Below are positions 33,906 to 48,100 of a stretch of 64,000 nucleotides of DNA, piece by piece (position 1 is the first letter of the stretch; each line of letters begins with the position of its first letter). The DNA comes from Toxotes chatareus. Taxonomy: Eukaryota; Chordata; Actinopteri; Toxotidae. The notes beneath the pieces were generated by a model. The model did not search any database, had not been told where the DNA came from, and saw only the letters and a program-made list of their open reading frames with translations. The stretch is from the NCBI GenBank assembly GCA_016801885.1, contig CM028903.1, positions 14,400,535-14,464,534 on the forward strand, read 5' to 3'. Made by a program: the position numbers and the translations under genes.

Positions 33906-36072
33906 CCAATTCTACCACTTATACAGTAAAATATTTCAACTTGATGTTGCAGGGTCATGTCTTTAGCTGTTAAATCAATGGATGCAGAGTGTGAGGTATA
34001 GGCGGTTATGGGCGGTGATTTGAACATCTGGAACTTGGTTAAGTTGCGCTGACTGCTCTGCCAACCTTCATACATTGTCTGTCTGCTTCATAAAAATTAT
34101 TTATTACACAATAAATGGCTAAAAACATGGACAGTTTTTTGTAACTACTGTTATATGTCCAGCTGGCTGTTTTATGTTTTTACTTATTACCATGACGATT
34201 GGGCTGTCATAGAGAAAAGGATAAACTCTCTCTCATATGTGTGAATTAGATTTATTTCTCTCCCAGAGGATAAATAATCATCAGTGTTCATTGAATTTTT
34301 TTTTTGAAAATAAAAAAGTGAGTTATTTATAAGCTGGAAAAAACAGCAAGTTCCTCCTCTTGTTATTCTCTTGTAATTGATCTGGGTATCAAGGCTGTTT
34401 TACATTAAATTTAAATTTTCTGACAGTGTTTTTTCACACAAGAGACTAAGAGTTGAGCAAAGAAGCAGTGTCCAAGCAATGATGGCTGCAAGTTTAATGC
34501 AAGAAATCTGAGTACGGAAAAGTCAAATGCCAAGATGAACTCCAAAGCACACAGATGTTTATCAGTCAACTTGCAGCCTATATAATGAAAAAATACAATA
34601 CAGTTACAAATAATGACTATGAAACCGGTTTAATAAGGAAGTAATGTGTGATAAATGTTTCCCCAATTCCAGTTCCTGTCACATGTTACTGTTAGAGATG
34701 CCCACCCAGCCTTTTCATACAAGATGTAACTGTATAACTGAATAACTGTCACCAGTAGTCCACCTTAGGGTGGAGTGGAGGATAAACTCAATCTAGAGGT
34801 TTAAGAGTGGAGGCAGAGGCGTGTCTTTAGATAACATCACCATAACCCAGGACAGACAATAAGACAGCCTGATCACCCACATAAACATTTACGGTTGTTT
34901 GCTAATTTAGTGAGTATGCACTGGAGACAGCCGAGGGTGGTCTGTACACACCCACCACATTAATTAAGTTATCAGGTAAGTTAGTTTTCAAAGCAATAAG
35001 CTGAGAGGTATAGTGAGAGCATATACAGCCACACCACCCCCTCATCCAACTCAGTCTATTCTGTACAAGTTATAGTTATGTAAGAAAACCTCAGACTCAT
35101 GTTTGTTTGGGTTTTATGATTATTAAATGTTTAGGATTATAACTCGAACAAGGTATAGGCTGGTGGTGTTTACAAGGGCCATAAGTGATCCGTACAGGAA
35201 TGCCGAACACGGTGGCAGAGGTTGAGAGTGGTGGGTTCTGAATGTCATACCTTCATATGATGAATTCTTTGCTGGAATGTAGTGTGAGTTCAATGTAGAG
35301 ATAAACACTGAACTCACATTAGCATTAACACTAATTCCATCCTACATGTTCTTACAAGACATTGATGTCAAACATCCAAAAATATAAAATAAAAAACATA
35401 CATCACCTGGTAGCACATCTATAAAACCAAAAGAAAAATATCAGTTCTTACATTGAGTATACTTTCAAATAACTAAATACCATGTGCAAAATTTTTAAAT
35501 AAATCGTATAATGAACAGCAGAAAAGTAAAATAATGCTATAAGCCTAAAGTTTATTCATATAAAGGGATTTTTCCTCCTCTTCCATGTTTTCTTAGGAAG
35601 GGCCCCCCTTCCTAACTTGCTGCAGCAAGTAGTGCTCCCTGTTCCCCTACAGGGGTTGGCCCATGCCAACAGGTAAACTCCCACTGATGAATTTCTCTTT
35701 TGCACAGGTTCACTCATGTTCTCCTCCTCACTCTGCTGCACTCTGCTGCATTAGACTTCTAACCAACAAATGGACTGTTGATTTAAAACTAAAGGAATTT
35801 TTTTTTTTTTTTTTTTTTTTTTTGAAGAGCGCTCGCTTTTCTGCACCTTAACAGAAGCAGTCGGCCAAGTTCCCGACCGTCCTTGAATGCAGCAGAGGCT
35901 GGCGAGTCATGCGTCTGTGAGCACGGAGCCGCACTGAAATAGACCTGCAGCCACTCAACAGATTGTGTTGCTCAGGGCTTCATTAAGCATCGAGAGAAGG
36001 TTTACGAACCTGCACAGAAACTAGCGGATCTGAACTTAGAGACTGTCAGAGGGGGGAAACTTTTTATCCATC
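33906..36072. other. intergenic region before the TMEM255-like gene
   Basis: Mostly unremarkable AT-rich DNA. It holds a cluster of short hairpins at 35593-35655, a doubled CTCTGCTGCA near 35730, a T run of about 25 at 35799-35823, and from about 35830 a G/C-richer stretch that is probably the 5' UTR of the downstream gene. Confidence 0.5.
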
Positions 36073-36136
36073 ATGACTGTAAGAATCCAGGGAGCAGCGG
36101 GCCGCGACAAACCAGCACCAAAGAGCGGAGCAACAG
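36073..36136 (+). CDS. tmem255b-like: TMEM255-like exon 1 (start codon)
   Basis: ATG begins MTVRIQGAAGRDKPAPKSGAT, 21 codons plus one base before GTAATT. It joins in frame to exon 2 through a split Glu codon. The alternative start is the second MTVR at 37634, which would give a protein 22 residues shorter. Confidence 0.7.
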
Positions 36137-39100
36137 GTAATTCACCGGGAGCGTGGATGGTGATGTGATGGTGCACCAATACACCTATCAGGTGTAGCAC
36201 ATAGTGACAGGGGCAGCTGCATTAAACATATGTTTTACCTAAATCACTTTATTCACTGACTTCACTGCTTTTCAAATAGTTTTTAATTTGATGGGGGCCC
36301 CAGTAACATAGATTGATAGAGTAACCATCGTTTGGTTCATGGTAGCGTATATATTGATGTTTTTGTACATAGCTGTGATTGTTAACTTCACATGCAGTTG
36401 CATTTGGCATTGAAACAGATTAATATTGTGTAAAACAGATTTAAAAACTCTTACAGTAACAATAATGGTAGGGGCGCAGTCATCACTGAAGTGACGGTGG
36501 TCAACTTAAGATCTAAAAGACATTTTTACCAAAATGACCCACGACTAAAAGTTTTTTTAAATTTACAATCTAAAAGAAATCAAGTAATGAGGCAGGGCTT
36601 GTTTCAGCTTTGTTTCACTACAAACAGGTGTGTTTTATAATATGAGCCTTAGAGTGGAGGATAGGCTCTCTTCTCTGGTGGTTGTTTTGTTTTTAATATA
36701 CATTTCAATTTGTATTTCTGCTATAGAACCTAAAGAATCAGAGAAATACAAACTATTTTTCTCAGATTAAATGAAGGCTTTATGGCCAATGTGTTTATGT
36801 TTTGTTTTTGTTTTCTCAGCAAAGTGTATTTAAAGATTAGAAGTTCATTCTAGTAGAGGCACATAGGAAATAACGAATGTTCTTTCATTAAAGAAAGAAG
36901 AAAAGAAAAACATTGTAGATTGTACAAAGTACTCTGGTGGATTGACGACAGTATAGACTGCTGATAGATTTGCTTAGGATGAAGACGAGGTGACAAAAGT
37001 GCAGTGCTGCTGACAGCTGTCGATTTGCTCATTCCCAAATCAGTTCAAAATAGTACAAATGGTTTTATATTTGGCAGCAACTTAATGGGTGTATAATGAA
37101 TACAGTAATTTACAGTTGTCTACAACAATTTGTACATAATTAGAGACAAAGAGGTTTCAGCTGTTGTGTGAACCCCCCTCCCCACAAGTTAATCCCAGCA
37201 GAGGGGTCCAGTCCAACCCTGGTGTGGACTTATTTCCCTGTATGTTGATCTCTCTGTAGGACCTTTAATTATTCTTAGTAATATGGAACATTTGATTGTT
37301 GGTGTAATTAAAATAGGGTTAAGATTTGATGTTTATTTGTACAAGGCTGAGAAGGTTTGTATGTTACAGTTACACTGAGTTTTCAGAAGCAATCGAATTA
37401 ATTCTCCTACTTTCATTCAAAACATGACATTTGAGCCAGACAAGATGGAGAAATGGGGTTTGGCTCATATCATTATTTCTAGAATTAGATTAAATTAAAT
37501 TAAACTGCATCAAATCAAATTAAGTGTGCTGACCTTGAAGGTCTAGAAATATTCAGGTAGGGGGTATAGTTCATTGTGTTTTCTTTGTCCTGCACTGTGC
37601 CAAATAATAGGACTGAGGGTTTCTCTCTCAGAAATGACGGTGAGGGTCAGGAGAGCTCTGTGGCTGGTGCTGGGCATGCTCAGTCTGTCCCTGCTGCTGG
37701 TGGTGCTGGGAGTCTACATAACCACCCGAACAGAGAGCCTGAATGTGACCGGCTACACCTCAGGAGTTATTGTAAGTTGTTCTTTATTTGTCCCTCGACA
37801 ATTACCCCATCATGATTTATTCAGCGCAAAACAGCGAGTTGACAGATTTATATAGTTAAAAAAAAACAACAACTCAGAAATGTCATGTTTTAAGTTTGTA
37901 CCTACCAGGAAATCAGCTGGAAGCTTTGAAACCTATAAAAACATCCTCCAGCATGTGATATCCATTATGAAATTAAAGCTGCGATCCTGTAGTCTCGTAG
38001 CACTGGCCAAGAGGCGTTCGCTTGAGACAGAAACAATTTTAGGTAGGCCGTGAAACTGATGATGGACAGTTTTGTGACTCAGTCAGCACGAGCGCTTCCT
38101 GCGGTGATTAGACATGCACTTGGCCGGCATTCAAGTTTTCTTCCCATTTTCAAACTGGAACAACATGATAGGTCTTCTGTAAGCGTTGTCAAATTTCCAA
38201 AATCACTTTCCGGATGAATCTGTGGTGAGATTTGAGCAACCTTGCTCCTCCGTCATGCATAATTTTATATCTTTAACACCTTTTACAACAGAAAACATAA
38301 AACGCACTGTGTGCTTTCAAAGTTGCAAGCAATTTCCATGTACCTGTTAAGTGCTAATACTGGAGTGTCAGTCTTCATTTTACTTATTTTTTCCTACCTT
38401 GGAAGAGAACCAAACTATAACAAAGTTCCCCAGTGTCCACTGAAAATGAAACACATTTCTCTTTCTTTTTTTTTTGGTGTAACACTTACTGTGTTCATTA
38501 TATCATATTATGTTCTCTGCAGCTGACCCTTGGATCGTTCCTAGGACTTCTGGGACTCTGCCTGGAGGAAAACCGCAAACAGCTGGTATGATCTTTTGCT
38601 CCTCCTCCTGTGTCTCTTTATCTGACACACACGCACAAACACACATGCGCACGCGTTCAAACACAAACATGCACGCAGAGTCTACACACATCTGTTACAG
38701 TTTTCTTTTGGTATATGCCTGGTTCCTCGGCTGACTGTCCGATTCCAATTCTGGTGTGTCCTGGCTGTCGGCCAACACTGGAGGAACAGCTGGAATCAGC
38801 CCAGATGTGGACATATGAATGGGCCAGACTTGAGCCATGGACCCAAGTATATATATTGGGCCAGAAGCTTTCAAAAATGTTGACATCTTTAATCTGTTCT
38901 TGATTAATTAAAAATTCTCAGATGCAAATAACTGACAGCTATCACACAAAGAAGCCACATTAGGAGAATCTAACATCTGGTATTCATTGTGTCAGCCTCT
39001 GAATGTAGTGGTTATTTGTGTTATATTATTTAACAAACTGCAGCATTTTTTATTATTATTTGTAAAAGATATTAATCCTGTACGCTGCTGCTCTTTCGTG

Positions 39101-42100
39101 TGTACTATAATTTACTGCAGTAGCAATAAATTATAAAACAGACCTAGATGCTAATCTACCCTCCAGTCCTTCAACACACATTCCTTTCACTAAACTACAG
39201 CTCTTAGATGAGACAACTATTCCCAGTGTTACTTTGGCCTTCTTAAATTTATGGGACATATCTCTGCTGATCATTCTTACCTGAGAGGTGTAGTCCTGAG
39301 ATCAGGTACATTAGTTTGTCACAACTAACATACAGCTGTTTACACTATGACAACAGGAAATAAGGTAATGTAATTTGTTTAAGAAAGAACCATGTAGACC
39401 ATGTTGCTGTAACAGCACTGGCTCGCTGTAATTCTGTTATTTGAAAATGTTCCCCCAGTAAAATGTCCAAAAGTTAATTAGTTCTTCCTCCGTGTATCAG
39501 ATGTCACGTCTGGGTCAAATATTTATGGTTCTGAGGTTGGCTAGCGCTGATATTTATTACATATCTTTTCCACGTGATTCCACACATGCAGATGTATATA
39601 GTCAATCATTGTTCCCCTGTTAGCAGTGGTTTCCATGGTCAGTTGTCTGATGTCTGTTTGGTGTAGAGTGAATTATACAGTGTCTAAAAAAAGTATTCAC
39701 TCTGATTTGATTCAGTGTTTTAGAACATTGAGTCAGATTGAATTTAATGTGGCCTCTCTTTTTTTTTTTAACCCTTTTGATTTTAATGACACATTGTCTT
39801 TCTACTGGATAAATTTGACATAAAGTTAATTAGTTGACAAATAAGATGAATTAATAGACTATAAATAAAATAAAAACTTCATTTAGTCATGCTCATGTCT
39901 TCATCCTTACCTGATGTGGTATAAATAACAAGAATAAATAAACAAATCATAAATAAAACCTGTTTATAAAAAAATGTCAAAAACAGCACATCAGGCAATC
40001 CACAAAGGTCAAAAAGGGCATTTGCGGACAAGGCTTTCATTGCTTGAGTTTTTGGATGGAGCTGGTTTTGCTTGGATATGGTTTCATGTTTTCATCCTTT
40101 TCACTGGTGAGATAAGTTTTGCGATAAGAACCTGAAGTATCAGAGGAGACAGGAAACCGATTCAGTGTAGAATAATGATTGATAGCAGAACTTTGTTTTC
40201 CATTTTCAGTTTAAATAAGCATTGACATTTTTCTGGAATGTGGTAAATTGAGATTGTGATTAATGAAGAGCAGGAATGAAGGAGAGATAGAATCTGTTGA
40301 CGGTCTCAGCTCTGCAGAGTGAGTGGCTGTAAGTTACGCAGCGTTAGCTCATTTATCCTTCTTTATTCTCTATCAGGTAGGCAGGGATAATATTATGATT
40401 TTAAAGAGCTTTGTTTTGAGACTTTTAAAGATTTGTTTTCAGAGATTGACTAGTGCTGACCACAGGTTAACTGTGGGAAAAACATTTGCGGTGAGCCTTA
40501 CTTATACAAACAATTCAAATCATTTTTCCTTTGTTCCTCCTCAAGCTGACGGCTGCGATCGTCTTCCTCAGTTTTGGGATCATCACCTCCTTTCTGTGCC
40601 TGGTGATCGATGGCGCTTGTATTGTCTTAAACATGGTGAGTTACCTGCACTTGCATGTGTATACTGTAACACTAGAGATGACTGTATTGGGGGGATGAAA
40701 CAAAGTGGTAACAGTAGACCAAGAAGAAATAATAAACCACTGTGCTGGTTAGCCGCCGATCCACCTGGGCACCCTCTCGGCTCGCAGTGTGTGCCAACAT
40801 CATTCTGTTGGTAATATTTATACAATTTTATCCATGAAAGGAGTTCCCACAAAATGTAGCTCAGTTTTTGTTCAACACAATAACAGCTGTGTTTTTTGGT
40901 TTTTTGACCTTGTAAATGCCCAGCTGTGAAAGCATAATATGAGACCTGGAGACTATGTTTTTTCTAAGTCCAGAGCAGAAGAACTGAAAGAATTTGTTTT
41001 TGGCCTAATATGTCCAGACATCTGATGATCTGGATGACTGAGAATTATCAGAGACAGTTACTGAATGTGATGGATGTTGCTGTGATAAAGAGTGAGCTGC
41101 CGCCCTAAAAGAACATTCAACAGGTAAAAAAAAAGCAAAGCACATTTTGTTTAATGTGGATCTGCTGGACCTCAGGTTTCTCTTTTCATACCTAATTTAC
41201 AGTTGCTCTCACTGATGCTTTACAGTCTTTATTCTAAGCTAAACTAACTGGTTGCAGGCTTCAACTTCATACTTAATGCACTGACAAGAGTAATGCTGAT
41301 CCTGTCATCTAACTCTTGGCAAACTATTCCTTACAATTACACCTTTCTTTTTTTGGCTCATCCTTTGACATGTCATAGGTTTGGTTACAACTGGAGGAAA
41401 TTATTAACTTTATTTGAATGGAGGCCAGGAGTTGCTTCTGATTGGTGGGCTCTCCTTTACATGTTTGACAATATGAACTTTTGGTTGATTAAGGTTTGGT
41501 TGACAGCAACTTTGTTGATACATGAATGCTCTCAAAGCATTGCGCAATAATGTCAGGGCGAGGTGACATGGCCTCCGTTCACATGTGAAATCTCATGACG
41601 GCCACCAGACACTGCTGTCGCAATGATCAAAATACTGTAAATACCACACATTATACAAGCCTGCCCGTTTTGTTTTTGAAAATCTCTGTTTATCTTTTTG
41701 TGCCAAACAGTAAAATGAATCCAGGCTGGGGTGGATGTTAATTTCAAACAAGGTTTGACAACATAATGTATGTTTTCTTTAGAACAGATGCTGGCACTTT
41801 ATTCAGATGGAGCTTAGCCCTTAAAAATATGACATTTATTTGAAAGTACAAAATGTTCAGGATGGCTCTTGGTTCCCTCCATGAATTTTATAGTGTCAAC
41901 GTGTTCTTGAGAACCATTAGGCCACACCTCAGAAAGAGAAGTTGCATGTGAGCACAATAAAATTCAGAACTACACTACAAAGGCAGAACAGTGACATCTT
42001 CAAGATAGCACTCTGACTTCAAGAATATACTGTAACTCTTATTATAATTCACTGTGTAAATTATGTTCAAGGGGTTAAAGTGCAACATCTCACCTGTCTT

Positions 42101-45100
42101 CAACTTATTCCAAAACAAATAAGGATGGCATACTCCTTCGCCCCCATTACGGTGAATTTTACCAGAGAAACCGTTTCCACCTTCTTTACAATTTAAAAGC
42201 ATCATAAAAAACATCAGAGTGGACTCTTCAGTTTATCACAAACTGACACCAAACTCGACACTGTTGACTCTTGAAGTTTTAAGTTTAAGTTTAAGTTTAT
42301 TAAATTTGTTTATTAATTTGTTCTCTGTATTTAACCCACTCCAAGTGAATGAAACACACACACAAGCATGGACATGCACGGCAGGGGGCTGCCTAGTAAG
42401 GTGCCCAGGGAGCTGGGGTGGATCGGTGCCTTGCTCAGGGGCACCATAGCCATGGTCACAGAGGCAGGGGGGCGCGCGTCTCCTTCACCACCACCCATAT
42501 CTGTTGTGCATATCCATTGTGCTTGGTTGAGGAATCGAACTGGCGGTCCAAAGCTGCACTCTTAACTTGCTGCGCCACGGCGGCCCCAACAATGTCCCGT
42601 CCCTCAGATGTGTTTTAGTCATTCTGTACACACAGAGATATCTTGTCTAATAAATGTCAGTTTAATTTATTCTTCATTAATATTGATAGTGGTTGTGTTG
42701 ATGATGTTTCTTCATATGTTATCTTTTGCCAGGACATGCGTCCACTGAAAGCAGAGAGATGCCAGTATTACAGCAGCAACAGCTACATCTATGAAAATTT
42801 CTACACCTCTGTGAGTAAAAATATACAGATGAATACAAGGAAAATATATGTAGTATTCTGCTGAAGTTGTGTTGGACTTTTCTGTGCTGTATTTACCGGT
42901 ACACGGTGACAACATTTTGAACTTGTGTTTTCCTTTTCAGGTGTCGTGTTGGAATCTGAAGGAGTCTTGTACCATGACAGTACGAAGTGGGACCTGCTAC
43001 TGCTGCGACCTGTACGACTGCGCCAAGTGAGACAATGCATCATCATCCTACGATGTTATCTCAGTGTATTGTTACCACTGCCATATCATCACAGTTTAAA
43101 CGCTCTAACTCCCAATATCTGCTAAAATATCCTGACCATCATTTCTGAATTGTCACCAAACTCACAGGCTTTGTTTTGTCTTTAATTAATTTTCTTGTCT
43201 AACAATTTAAAAATGATCTGTATTAAACAGAGCTGTTGTTTTGTTCTACAGTGGAGGCTACCTCAGCAACTACTACGAGTTTGTTGGAGTACAAAGCTGC
43301 GAGGAAGTTTTCACTCTCTACATTTTAATCTGGACCCTCACTGGCCTGAACCTTGTGGCGCTTTTCGCAGGGATACTGACCATGGCTGTGCTCGGCAGCA
43401 TCAAGGACTTGGTAAGATGCACACACACTGACAGAACTTCATGAAAGTCCAGATTATATGTGGTGGTTCATTTAAGCTCAGTTAAAGCAAAGTTAGGCTT
43501 TTTCATGTATTTTTTATTTCATTATGACACTAAAACACTGTTAACAATAAATTGAAAAGTTGCTTTTACATGATTTTCAACCTTAAACAGTGAACAAAGT
43601 TTTGAGGTTTACAAACTTTGGTTGGACTTTAAAGATACAGTGAAATGAAAAAAAAATACATTTTCAAAATTCTGATCCTGTGTCAACTTTTCATTTATCT
43701 GTTATATTCTTTGTGTGTAAAAAAAAAAATCCTTCTCTTTTCCCTTCCTATAAAACATACAGAAACATTTGCTGGCTTACCTCACTTGACTGTTAGCTAG
43801 CGTGGGTATACAGCAGAGCATTATCATAGTAAGAGCTGTGTGTTTGGATTTGAACACATATTGTCCCAGTGTCTCAGAGTTGTGCTGCTGAATCCTCCTG
43901 TACCTGAGCTGTGACGTCCTTTAATGTTCACTGTGCAGTCAGTCTGAATTTTAATGCTGTAGTCACAGCAGATTTGGCACAGGGACTAATTTCTTCAGCG
44001 TTTAGTAAAATCGAACTCTGCACGAGGTGAAGAAGGCGGGATCAGATCGTAACAGATTCTTTTACTTGCAGGACATTATTGTATAGTTAGCCAAGTTGCA
44101 TTTCAAATTAAAATGGCAGCCAAAAAGTCTATGGTAGGTCATATCCAGCCATCTGTACCACAAAGAAGACCTTTGGCATAAAGCCTGCCATGACAGAGAA
44201 AACTGATCCAACCACATCTGACCACAGGGTTAAGCCTTAACCCTCCTGACCTCATTGTGCACAGATTTGATCTAACTCAGGGTATGATGTAAACCGAATC
44301 TCCAGACCTGTCAGTATTATTCCACCATCATCAGCTGATGAGAGTTACACTTAAAATACAAGTTAAGCTGTGGGTTTAAGGAGAGGCCTGGAGTTCATTA
44401 CAGAGATTTCAGAGATGGTTACATAGCAACAAAACCTTTACCCTGTACAGCTTTAAAACTGGAATAACTTGATGTCTGAGTTGTTACTTCAAACTAAAAA
44501 TTAAAATTTACAGCATATCCCTTAGCAGGAACTCAACTTTAATCATCCATTAAAAAAAATTATCTCTGAACAATACAATCCAGATAGTAGATGGAGAACA
44601 GAGGCAAATTGGAGGGCTGTACTGTGCTGTAGTATTCAGACTTGGTTCAATTTTTTTCTGGTGGGAAAACATAGATGGTTCTTCATCCGTGACATGGGCT
44701 TTAATTGTATTTACATTTAATTTGCTAAATGTGGTTCTGCTTCAATGGCATACCAACATTCAGCCAGACGTTCCCGAGACCACTTACTGCATTTGCGGGA
44801 AAGAAAATTAGTCTGCTTTGTTTCAGTTCGAGAGTGTGAATGAGTCTCGCATGCTGTGGTTAGATGGCTGGAAAACCGACACTGCCAAATCATAAACACT
44901 AAACTGGTAAACACTAATAGGTTCACATGTTCATTCAAGTCCACATCTGTCCAAATGCTGTTGTGTTTCAACAACGATACGGTGTCAGAAATGCCATGTG
45001 AAATATTCTGAAGCCTGTATGGCTTTAAATGAATCAATAATTATGTTTTATTTCTATTAAAAATTATTTTTAGAGCCAGACAAACATGAAACAGTACACT

Positions 45101-48100
45101 GTGAAAAACAGAAATACAGTTCAAAATTCAATAAGTCTGCAGAGAGAGAAAAGCTTATTGAGATCAGCTCATGTACCTGTATGAACTGTACATGTACCTG
45201 TGGTGCATGTGGTCAGTCTGTCCTCTGTCACTGCTGCAGCCAGAGCTCTGTCTTTTCTGACTCTCTTGCTCTCCCATTAGCACAGTAGCAGCAGTAAAAG
45301 AACTAGACAGGGTATAAGGCTGAGAAAATGGCCGAAGCGTGAAAGCTAATAAAACGTGATGAACAATGATAGTTGTATCAGCAGGGTTAACCAGGACTGT
45401 CTGTGGGTACTAAGCCCCCGTGAGGTTTACTAGAGGCATTCCATCACTCCTCTTGCTTTTCCCCATCAAACCCTCCCTAAAGCTTAGAAAACAGTTTATG
45501 TGCTCATCACGTTGCTGTGGTTTACGGTTTGAAAGGAGATTAGAGTGTTTACGACAGGAGCAAAAGCTAGTGTCAACAAAAGTTTGGTTTCCACTGTTCT
45601 TGATATGCTGTTTGTTTTGACAGTTCTGTTTAGGGAACAGAGTGAAGAGAAAGAATGAACAAGAACTTTGAGTCTTTTTTTTTTTTTTTCTTTATGGCTT
45701 ATTTATACAGCAAAAATTCTACTTCTCAATAAATAGTTGCTAAGTAAATAGTTGCTGGTTTCACAGTAGAGACAAGAACTTGAAAAAAATGAAAGCAGGC
45801 TGATGCTGTGAATTAGTCTGTAGTGAACAAAACTGGCTTATAAACTGACGAGTGGAAAAACTTGTCTAGGCTGACAGGACACGAAACCTCAGGAACATGA
45901 ACAGGAAAACAAAGAGAAGCATGATATAACACAAGGGAGCTCAACAGATGAACTGACAAAGACTGAAAGGAACACAGAGACACAGAGGCAAAGGGGTTAA
46001 TAGGGAACAGGTGAAACTAATTGGGGTGGCGCAGGCAATCACACAGGTGGGAAAATGAAAAACACAAACGGAGTAAAACAACCAAAAACACAACAGATAA
46101 ATGATTTAAAAACAAACAAACAAACAAAAAAAGGGAGCACAGAGTCAGGCAGGTCGTGACGCAAGGCTTTGTATTCTCGGACTGGCAAAGCAACTATTTC
46201 AAGACATTATCTTGGAAACGGTGATTGGCATTTTTGAATATTTTCTAACAATTAGAGACAAAAAATAAAATGCAAATACAGGATAAAATAGCAGATTAAC
46301 TGATGATTATAAAAATCTAGTTGCAGCCCAGGCTGAGTGCGCAATTCCAGCCTGGTTGACACCAAACTGATATCAATCTCAACCTCTGCAGTGTGGCCTG
46401 AGTACACTATGTTGACTGGCTACAACCAACCAAAACAACAACCACCATCTGACTGGTAGCTTCCTCTATCCCACTAAAAGATGTGGCCTGTCCTAAATCT
46501 GCTTAAAACACAGATTTAGTGATTTGTTTTTGGTCTTTAGGAAGCTCACTGAGCTCTGTGCTGCCAAACCTGCTACCTTTTCTATATATCATGCAGAAAG
46601 TATTCTTTCAATGAGTAACATCATCTGCTACAATTTAGGAAGTGGACTCCATCAACCGTCATAGTTCTCTCAGTTATCTTTACATCAGTTGTTAGTCTGT
46701 TTTTTCACTGTAGGAATGCATTCAGATATTTTTCCTTATGTTCTTAAATTTGATAGACTTCAGTACTTAAATCATTCATTTATGAGACAAAATGTTATGA
46801 GCGTTCTGTGCCTAAAACTTTAAATAAAAACAGAAAGTCCAAGAACTGTGGGAGTGGTGGCTTGTTCACTGGAACGGTCCTTCCCATATTTTCCACATAC
46901 CAATGAGATGATTATTTGTCCTGAAATAATATTTACATTGATGGCTTTGCAGATGTTTTTTTTTCTCCTCTATATGGCTGCAGTAGATTACTCAATAGGT
47001 TCAGGGAACAGGGAAAAGGACAGGGAAACTAACAGTTTGTAAAAATTTATAGATTTGCAGTCGCCAGCAGTTTTGGATGTAATGTCAAGTCCTGCTGCAG
47101 ACAGACCACCCATATGGAGACCAAAGCAACACTGAGACCCAGAGTTACAGGTTTTTGCAGGGAAAGTTGCATATCACATCACAGATGTTATAAATCCAAG
47201 ACTTGTTGAATTGTGATGGGCCCAACTAACCTGATTCTCATTTGGGATATGAGATATTTGACACATAAACATGTTAAATAATACTGTCTGCAGACTTTCC
47301 AAGATCAAGGCTGAAACTGTGTTGCTGTAATCAGTGTTCCTGGCTTTAGACTTATCAGATAGTTTTAATCAGCTGCAGTATATCATTTTATTTCTAATGG
47401 CTGAATGTGACTGTTTAATTTTTTTTCATTTGAGCATATGTGACATTTATGTTTATGTTATGATGAAATATTAATGGTTGATGGTCTTTAAAGGGCTGCT
47501 AAAGTATTTGAGTATTTCTGGTTCTTTGTACTTCTAATAACATTGTGTGTGTGTGTTTCTCTTTTTTTTCTGTGTCAGAGGAGTAGCAGCCCTGTGACTG
47601 AGCCCTCTGAGAGCAAAGCACCTTCCCCTACAGCTCCTCTGCTGATGGATGCCAACACACACACTGTTCCCCAGCTCCACCCAGTCAGTGTAAGGTCAAC
47701 GCACTCACACACACACACACCCAAGTTTCTCCTAATGTTTTTTGCTCGCAAGACTAAGCATCTTGGAGTCATGCAAATGGCATGACAAATCCTCATCTCC
47801 ACCATCTCATCCTCATCTCCATCTTTATTCTGTGATTTCCATGTGGAATTTTGGATGGAGGTGGATTCCCCCCTTCCTTCCCACGCACTCTCTTGTTCAT
47901 AGGTCTCTGTCTCCCAGGTAGAAGCACAAACATAGTGCTCCCCCTAGAGGTCTGGAGATCTTTTATTGTGTTGACTGCAGCGTTTTTTGTGTTGCGTTTG
48001 ATTTCGAGGTTTGTGTGTTTTTGGTTTTGTATTGTTTCTTTATTTACATTTGCTGTTAACGTGTTTGTTTTGGCTTCCTGCAGCATATCATTTGCCGTAC

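Larger units (their letters stand above)
43412..47578 (+). other. TMEM255-like intron 7
   Basis: A 4.2-kb intron, the largest in the gene. It contains an antisense LTR-like repeat at about 45660-46163 and an adjacent repeat at 46166-46330. The remaining 43.4-45.6 and 46.4-47.5 kb show nothing I can name. Confidence 0.8.
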
